Positions 8,040 to 12,841 of a stretch of DNA of 12,841 nt are shown in pieces. A program made the translations under genes and the position numbers. The notes under the pieces are model-generated. The model ran no database searches. It was not told the DNA's origin and saw only the letters and a list, made by a program, of their open reading frames with translations. The stretch is from an uncultured Candidatus Altimarinota bacterium (GTDB taxonomy: Bacteria; Patescibacteriota; Gracilibacteria; BD1-5; JAGOOR01): contig CALETF010000028.1 in the NCBI GenBank assembly GCA_937920005.1, positions 1-12,841 on the forward strand. Direction: 5' to 3'. Numbering within the stretch: the stretch's first letter is position 1; every line of letters begins with the position of its first letter.

Positions 8040-8738
8040 ATGTGGTTCGCAGAACAATGAAGTATTGTTTGGAAAGACGAATGAAATGTTTTTTCTTTTC
8101 CTGTTTTTTCTCCTGATTATAGTCTTTTTTCTGGAGAAATTTTTCGTATTTCTCCTTCATGAGAAAGAGCACAAGGATATGATGATTGGTGTCAAAAATA
8201 TCCTCGCCATGATGAGGTGCAGTTTGTGGCTGATGTTCTGGATTCTCTTTCTAAAAATCCTCGTCGTATCCATATTGATGGCCTCTCATGTATCGAAAGT
8301 ATTGAGTTGATTCGAGCGTACTATGCTGCTCTTGGTTATGAAGATGAGCTTGCAAAAAACTACATTATTCCGCCGAACGAATTTCTCACGATAAGTATTT
8401 CCTTACGACATTTGCTTTGGTGTGAAAAAGACAAGGCATTTCTTCGGCAAAAAGACGACTCTTCTTGCCCATACTATGCTACTATCCCTCCACTTCGTTC
8501 TCCTCGAGATCTTCGTGCTCTCCAGCAGGCTGTGAGGATGGGTATAGTTCAGTGTGTTGATGTGGGAAGTGAAACAGACTTTATCGTCACCCTTCTTGAA
8601 CGTCAAATATTGACACCATTTCAGATGACTCAAAGCATTTCATACGCTTGGATGGAGTATGGCTTTGAATGACACTCGTCGGTATATCACTTTTTTCTTC
8701 CTGATTTTTCTTCTTCAGAAGAAGAGTATATTGACTAA
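8040..8738 (+). CDS. Unknown 232-aa soluble protein (four UGA-Gly codons)
   Basis: I do not recognise a family. The frame opens at ATG 8040, 2 nt after the stop of the AI-2E gene, and runs to TAA 8736-8738 through TGA at codons 7, 15, 41 and 211. There is no signal peptide or membrane helix. Features that may help a search are the segment RRIHIDGLSCIESIELIRAYY (around 75-95; Ile/Asp-rich, possibly a strand-turn-helix), PPNEFLTISISLRHLLWCEK (111-130), four scattered cysteines (51, 84, 128, 143), and an acidic Ser/Glu-rich C-terminal tail encoded by a TCT/GAA repeat that can form a hairpin. Its position implies coexpression with the transporter. Its last 4 nt interlock with the stop of the convergent small gene. 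Confidence 0.85.
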
Positions 8739-8935
8739 AGAAAGAAATTTTTCTCGTATTCTGTATATATCTCTGCACGCATAGCGTAGAGCTCTTGATT
8801 ATATTTTTTATTTTTCTCGGTGACTTTTTTTGATCGAATAAGTATATAGAGATACCAGACTCATACGATGACAAGGACTGTACTGACATCTATCCAATAC
8901 ATTTTTTCTATAAAAGATGTGAGAATGGCATTCAT
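8735..8935 (-). CDS. 66-aa single-pass membrane protein downstream of the sortase
   Basis: A short frame runs from ATG 8935 to TAG 8735-8737 with one UGA (Gly25) inside the hydrophobic segment VSTVLVIVGVWYLYILI (17-33). A basic patch RSKKVTEKNKK follows, and the rest (42-66) is charged and probably helical. The topology suggests a short outside N-terminus, one helix and a cytoplasmic tail. It begins 2 nt after the sortase stop codon (TAATTATG), which strongly suggests cotranscription and translational coupling. No LPXTG-like motif is present, so it is not an obvious sortase substrate. With the standard code the frame would be split inside the helix and probably missed. Confidence 0.75.
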
Positions 8936-8937
8936 AA

Positions 8938-9873
8938 TTAGATGTTTTCGGTAGTACTTTTGAGTTCCGTGACGACGAGGAGACGATTGAGAGTGGTTCC
9001 GAGTGGCCAACAGGTCATGAGTGTCATGCGTTTCATATTCTCATCTCCAGCAAGAGATGAAACATGACCAGGTTTGACGATAATTTTTTCTTTTACGACA
9101 TAGACAAATTTCTTTTGTTTGAAAAATACGATAATTTCATCTCCTGCATCGAGTTCATTGAGGAGAGCAAAAACATCATTATAGTTTCCTTTTGCCCATG
9201 GATAGTTGGAACTATGACCAAAAATGAAGCTGTTTCCTGATTCTCCAGGATCTGCTGAACCAGGATATTTTATGATACCATTTTCCAGCTCTTTCATAAA
9301 TATCTTGTGCCATTCGTTTGAACTATCCGCATCATGATGTTCGACATTGACGAGAGGGATATTTTTACCAATTTTTGGGATAATAATCCTGTCTTCATAA
9401 GGTGCAATATTCACAGATAAGCTCACCCGAGAGATATCTTGGTCAAAATATGATGCCCCAAGTTCAGGAGTATTTCCTTGGCTTTTTTCCATTTGTCTTT
9501 GGAGAACTTTTTTTCGGCGCTCTTCTCGTGCATCGCGAGCATTGGTATGGCTTTTTATCTCAGTATTTGCGAGACCACCCTCCATAGCCTGTTGTTCCTG
9601 TTCGAGTTGATCTGGTGCGAGCATGGCTCTCGCAAAAGCGCTATATGCTGACCAGTTTGAGAGGAGAAGGAGTATGACAAAAAGGAGGCTTGTGAGCAAT
9701 ACAAAATGAACCATACTTCGTATGTTTCTGAGCCATCTGTGCTTTTTTTCGATTTTTATTTCTTCTTTTTTTGCCCAATCGATGATGTCATGCGTTGAAT
9801 CAAATATTTCATGAACAATTTTAGCAGGTTCTTTGGTTGTTTTTTTCGGATGTATATCGTATATCAGTGACAT
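8938..9873 (-). CDS. Sortase family cysteine transpeptidase, membrane anchored
   Basis: Sortases cleave a C-terminal sorting signal on exported proteins and join them to a nucleophile at the cell surface. The 311-aa protein has a 52-residue charged N-terminal tail, a transmembrane helix (about 53-72), a charged linker (90-135, rich in Glu, Arg and Gln) and a sortase domain from about residue 150. Catalytic candidates are His220 in FIFGHSSNYPW, Cys288 in TLMTCWPLG and Arg297 in TLNRLLVV. The TLxTC...R arrangement resembles class D/E sortases, but I cannot assign the class. It uses no UGA among about 15 glycines, unlike its neighbours. The following 66-aa gene starts 2 nt after its stop. The start ATG 9873 follows a weak extended -10. 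No substrate with a clear sorting motif is encoded in this window. Confidence 0.95.
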   Translation of the reverse strand: MSLIYDIHPKKTTKEPAKIVHEIFDSTHDIIDWAKKEEIKIEKKHRWLRNIRSMVHFVLLTSLLFVILLLLSNWSAYSAFARAMLAPDQLEQEQQAMEGGLANTEIKSHTNARDAREERRKKVLQRQMEKSQGNTPELGASYFDQDISRVSLSVNIAPYEDRIIIPKIGKNIPLVNVEHHDADSSNEWHKIFMKELENGIIKYPGSADPGESGNSFIFGHSSNYPWAKGNYNDVFALLNELDAGDEIIVFFKQKKFVYVVKEKIIVKPGHVSSLAGDENMKRMTLMTCWPLGTTLNRLLVVTELKSTTENI

Positions 9874-9881
9874 ATACGATT

Positions 9882-9910
9882 AGCGTATCACATCTTTTTC
9901 GCGATAGCAA
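9882..9910 (-). promoter_or_regulatory. Possible promoter of the sortase gene
   Basis: On the minus strand TTGCTA (9905-9910) is followed after 17 nt by TGA-TACGCT (-10 at 9882-9887, with the extended TG), ending 8 nt before ATG 9873. The hexamers are weak but the spacing is ideal. It lies in the 52-nt gap after the transporter gene. Confidence 0.35.
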
Positions 9911-9925
9911 AAATTTGCATGTTTT

Positions 9926-11464
9926 TTAGCCCTGTTCGAGCTTCCAGGAGACTTTTTTCTTGATACTGAGGATTCCCCATGTCAGTACAGCTGCTCCGTA
10001 GACGATAAACATGCCTGAAAAACCAACAAAAGAGATGAGTGCTCCACCAAATATCAGACCTATGGCATTGGCAAAGTTATTGAGGATTTTCATGGGTGCC
10101 GCTGAGACGTCTGCATTAATCACATTTGATTCTGTGACTCGAGCATATGATTTGTTATATTCATCAGCAAAAATAGACTGACTCATAGGGTATCCAGCGG
10201 CATAGCCAGTACTATTGAGCATTCCGAGACCGACGACGATAATGAGACCGATGAGATTCTCAAAATTTCCAGCAATAGCGAGCCCAAAAAGTGCTATAGC
10301 TGAGAGAAAAATACCCAAGGTAATGATATTGAACTTACCATAAGTATTTGCCTGTTTTATCCAAAACATTTGTAGTGCATAGGCTGGTATAGCCAATACA
10401 CCAATCAGTATGAAACCGCTTCGAATAATATTTTGTATTCATGAATTCTTGAGTGCTTCGTCGAGAAAGGTTACAAAAAATGTCGTTACTATTGTATCCC
10501 AGCATCCAAAGAGGAGTATTCCTCCTGTTGACCAGAGCAAGATAGGAACAAAAGAAGCCTTTTCAAATACGAGTTTATAGAGCATTTTGTATTCGACTTT
10601 TGTTTTGCTAATTATATCTCACCAATCGAGTTCCTGAGTGATCTCTTTTGGTTTCATGATGATATAATCCATGGATCATTTCAATTTCTGGAAATCCATG
10701 GTGCTCACTGTATTTTTGAGATAAGAAGCCGTATTTTCTTCCATATTTTTTGTTTTTTCAACGATATGGAGGTTTTTTACTGCCCCGAGATTAAATACTT
10801 CGTGTGAATTATCGAAATAATTCTGGATAAAAAGTCCAACACACACAATCAAAAAAATGAGAACAAAGAGGATGAGCTGAGTTGAATCGGTACGGAGAGA
10901 GAGAATAACGATTGATAAGAGTACTCCTGTGACCGAACCGACACCCATAGCAATATTGTTTTTTGAGAGAGATGTGTCGTATTCTGAAGGATCTACGTGG
11001 TTGAGAAGGTACGAAATAGTGGTTATATCATAGATTTCTTTGACTGTTCCATACAGTATTCCGACTGTAAGCAAGAGGGTAAAATTGATTCCTGTGCTGA
11101 GAAATGTTCGTGTAATTTCGATAATCCCTCCACTAAAACTAAAGCCAAGTTCATCGACAGTGCGCACGAGATACAAAAATATAACGGCTGCAACGATCAT
11201 GAGAGCGTTTGCTATGGCAAGCATTGTTTTTGATGCAACATGTCGTTGAATGGTTCCGAGAGGCACGTCGATTACCATGGACCAGATATTTCCTATACCC
11301 AAGAATATACCGACCAGAAGCGGAGATCAGACTATAAAACCGAAGAAAAATACGCTGGTAAGATGGAAAATAATCCAAATTGCTCCATATACCCCTACGA
11401 CATTGTAGAAGTTTTTGAGCAATTTTGCCTTTTCTGGTAGTTCTGGAGTGACTATCTGAGTCAT
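9926..11464 (-). CDS. MFS-type multidrug/solute transporter-like membrane protein
   Basis: The 512-aa protein has two blocks of about six hydrophobic helices (roughly 20-215 and 304-500) separated by a long charged loop (about 216-304), the general architecture of the major facilitator superfamily. The first half contains a loop GIGNIWSMVIDVPLGTIQR (56-74) at the place where MFS proteins carry their helix 2-3 motif, though not in its classic form. UGA encodes Gly46, Gly263, Gly282 and Gly342; with the standard code it would look like a string of pseudogene pieces. The substrate cannot be predicted. The start ATG 11464 lies 11 nt after TATGAT and 51 nt after the end of the CAP gene, with its own likely promoter. 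The family assignment rests on topology more than on motifs. Confidence 0.85.
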
Positions 11465-11475
11465 ATGGTTACTCT

Positions 11476-11481
11476 ATCATA
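11476..11481 (-). promoter_or_regulatory. -10-like hexamer upstream of the MFS-type gene
   Basis: TATGAT on the minus strand (5 of 6 to TATAAT) ends 11 nt before ATG 11464. I see no good -35 at the normal distance; the upstream stretch is A/T runs. Confidence 0.35.
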
Positions 11482-11515
11482 TTTTTTTATGGGAGTAAAA
11501 TATTTGATGGTTTTT

Positions 11516-12220
11516 TTATGGAGTACCGTAATTGAGGACCCATATACCTTCACATTGCCCGAGGCCTATTTCTGTGAATTCTTCTTGGTACATGTTTTCT
11601 CTGTGGCCGATACTGGTCGTGAGTTGGTCAAGGAGCTCCATGATGTTTTCTTGTCCAAGACCGAGATTTTCTCATCCCCATGTGTATTTGTAGTTACCAT
11701 CTTTGTATCGTTGTTCGAGCGTACTTCCATTTAATGTGTGTGTTATTTCTCCTGTTTTGCAGAGCTCAGTTGCGTATCTCTGCGCTATAGTGTTCAGTAT
11801 TTCAGATTGTTTGAGTGTGCCGAGTCCTCTCTCTATCCTGCGTCGACTATGTTCTTCAATGAGTAAATCACGCATCTGTGTCAGAGTGAGATCTTTTTTG
11901 TTCGTTGTAAGCAGTGTAGGAGTGTAATAATTATCTTCACAATAGTATCCTGTTATGAGACTCTTTGTATGACAAAATAAGTGCTCAAGATAACTCACCA
12001 TATCTCGAAGTGGTTGACTGACAGTCGGTTTATTTTTGTATGTCTCAAGCGCTGTCGTTATACGAGTGAGATTTTCTACTTGTTGTGCTGGCGTAAGAGG
12101 TTTCAGATAGCGTGACCTATAGGTATCATAGAGTCATTCTACTTTTACTTGAGCTGCTCCGGTAAGGGCGTATGTGGAGAAGATTGCAAAGAGGCTTATG
12201 AGGGCGACGAAGTGTTTCAT
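11516..12220 (-). CDS. Secreted CAP (SCP/PR1-like) domain protein
   Basis: The 234-aa protein starts with a signal peptide (MKHFVALISLFAIFSTYALT and on to about residue 23), so it is exported or membrane-tethered. An N-terminal helical segment (29-90) precedes a CAP domain (about 112-234). Family residues visible are the first histidine in ITHTLNG (His161), GENLGLG (183-189), HREN (206-209) and the FTEIGLGQCEGIWVLNYG ending. Cysteines 83, 94, 154 and 222 could form disulfides. UGA encodes Gly29 and Gly183, the latter being the invariant glycine of the GENL motif and one of the clearest proofs of the code change here. Bacterial CAP proteins are mostly uncharacterised; roles in envelope remodelling or in binding surface ligands are suggested for the superfamily. 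Surface display would fit an epibiotic lifestyle, as inference. Confidence 0.95.
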
Positions 12221-12245
12221 GTTTGGTAAAAAAAGAATTTCCTCT

Positions 12246-12273
12246 ATAGTACTCTCTATAATTTTGTTTTCAA
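12246..12273 (-). promoter_or_regulatory. Promoter of the CAP gene
   Basis: On the minus strand TTGAAA (12268-12273) and TACTAT (12246-12251) are separated by 16 nt. The ATG at 12220 lies 25 nt downstream, giving a leader of about 18 nt. The element overlaps the divergent promoter of the oxidoreductase gene. Confidence 0.5.
12257..12262 (+). promoter_or_regulatory. -10 element of the flavin oxidoreductase gene
   Basis: A perfect TATAAT ends 10 nt before ATG 12273, giving a predicted leader of about 4 nt. No clear -35. It lies inside the spacer of the divergent CAP promoter, so the two are unlikely to be occupied at once. Confidence 0.5.
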
Positions 12274-12841
12274 TGGCTACACTTCCAATATCCTTGACTC
12301 TCACAAATAGAAAACAACTTACACATGATGTGTATGAGCTTGAGTATGTTTCAGACGATACTCTCCCTCTTTTGCCATGACAATTTCTCCTCTGTGATAC
12401 CGCTGGAGAACCAAAGCTTCGACGTTCTTATTCTGTGAGTTGGGCAGAGTGAAAGAGTATATTTTTTATCATAAAGCGTCTTCCTGAGTGAAAAGGTGGA
12501 AGTATTGCTATTTGTGACCAGTCTCTTGGTCACACCATGCAAATATGGGGTCCTATGGGGCGGTTTGTTCTCCAAGAAACTTCTTTCCCAAAAGTATTTA
12601 TAGGGACAGGAACAGGTTTTGCACCGTTGTACTTTATGTTGAGAAAACTCCAATCTGCAAACTCCAATCTGCAAACTTTTTTCCTCTTTGGTGTACGTGA
12701 ATTAAAGGATGTTTTTTATCAGGATCAACTGGAAGATTGGTCAAAAAAATCAAACTTTGATTATCAAATCTATTGCTCACGTGAAAATACAGAACTACCT
12801 CTAAAACATACTCTTGGTCGTGTGACAGAATATCTGACCCC
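12273..12841 (+). CDS. Ferredoxin-NADP(+) reductase-like FAD/NAD(P)-binding oxidoreductase, 3' truncated by the window
   Basis: The first 189 residues of a flavin reductase are present; the gene runs off the window end. The N-terminal FAD barrel shows PGQF (35-38), RRSYSV (50-55), the FAD-binding RxYS motif, and GKGGS (73-77). The NAD(P)-binding half begins with GPMGRF (93-98), then GTGTGFAPLY (111-120) and LFGVRELKDVFY (138-149). It would move electrons between NAD(P)H and a ferredoxin, flavodoxin or other acceptor through FAD. UGA encodes Gly36 (the invariant PGQF glycine), Gly60 and Gly73. A 14-nt tandem repeat lies in the segment between the GTGTG loop and LFGVR. The start ATG 12273 follows TATAAT by 10 nt; an upstream in-frame GTG-type start is possible but would precede the promoter. 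Confidence 0.92.
12645..12677. repeat. 14-nt tandem repeat (2.4 copies) inside the oxidoreductase gene
   Basis: The unit AAACTCCAATCTGC occurs twice in full (12645-12658 and 12659-12672) and is followed by a partial AAACT. It encodes KLQSANSNLQT between two conserved motifs. Since 14 is not a multiple of three, gain or loss of one unit would shift the frame. Confidence 0.9.

Noticed and set aside
8709..8725. Hairpin TCTTCTT-CAG-AAGAAGA as a bidirectional terminator at the convergent junction
   Set aside because: It has no U-tract on either side, lies in coding sequence, and is explained by a Ser-Ser-Ser-Glu-Glu-Glu codon run.
8587..8889. Minus-strand 100-residue open frame overlapping the 232-aa gene
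   Set aside because: It is a shadow frame without family features; the 66-aa frame starting at 8935 fits better with the sortase operon and has a clear membrane helix.
9926..11464. Two or more transporter fragments (split or frameshifted MFS gene)
   Set aside because: All parts share one frame with only TGA between them; no frameshift is needed.
11482..11525. Near-identical direct repeats TTTTTTTATGG(G)AGTA, 29 nt apart, as operator sites
   Set aside because: They are largely homopolymeric T with few informative bases, and one copy overlaps the end of the CAP gene; chance in AT-rich DNA is likely.
1..12841. Mycoplasma-type code (UGA = Trp)
   Set aside because: TGG is used normally for Trp and the TGA positions match conserved glycines, not tryptophans.

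Overview
The window is a gene-dense, AT-rich piece of bacterial chromosome from an organism that reads UGA as glycine (NCBI translation table 25). That points to the candidate phyla Absconditabacteria (SR1) or Gracilibacteria (BD1-5) of the CPR/Patescibacteria. The evidence is direct. Read with the standard code, most proteins break at TGA. Read with TGA = Gly, fifteen genes become clean and uninterrupted, and several UGA codons fall on glycines that are near-invariant in their families: the PGQF glycine of the flavin reductase, the GENL glycine of the CAP protein, the HGGEEY glycine of the CapA protein, and the GYF glycine before the autocleavage site of phosphatidylserine decarboxylase. I count about 40 internal UGA codons, all genes ending in TAA or TAG. 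Trp is encoded by TGG throughout, so this is not the mycoplasma code. The sequence does not let me choose between SR1 and BD1-5.

Layout. (1) 6-527, minus: apt, adenine salvage. (2) 626-2905, plus: a 474-aa unknown helical protein followed by psd. (3) 2902-6721, minus, a run of five genes in transcription order: capA-like phosphoesterase, a kinase-fold-like protein, a Trp/His-rich membrane protein, a CDP-alcohol phosphatidyltransferase (pssA) and a CarS-family CDP-lipid synthase. (4) 6871-8738, plus: an AI-2E family transporter and an unknown 232-aa protein. (5) 8735-9873, minus: a sortase and a 66-aa membrane protein. (6) 9926-11464, minus: an MFS-type transporter. (7) 11516-12220, minus: a secreted CAP-domain protein. 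(8) 12273-end, plus: the N-terminal part of a ferredoxin-NADP reductase-like oxidoreductase. There is no gap above 300 bases and no tRNA, rRNA, IS element or CRISPR array.

How the genes fit together. CarS-like, PssA and Psd would form a compact CTP-dependent route from a phosphatidic-acid-like lipid through CDP-lipid and the phosphatidylserine analogue to the phosphatidylethanolamine analogue. The first two are co-directional and overlapping; psd meets carS tail to tail with interlocked stop codons. The rest is mostly cell-surface equipment (sortase, CAP protein, CapA-like phosphoesterase, transporters), as expected of a small host-attached bacterium.

Expression signals are unusual. I see no Shine-Dalgarno sequence at any start. 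Instead, -10-like hexamers sit 6 to 11 nt upstream of several start codons, which suggests leaderless or nearly leaderless mRNAs. Two convergent gene pairs share a 4-nt overlap at their stop codons, leaving no room for conventional terminators.
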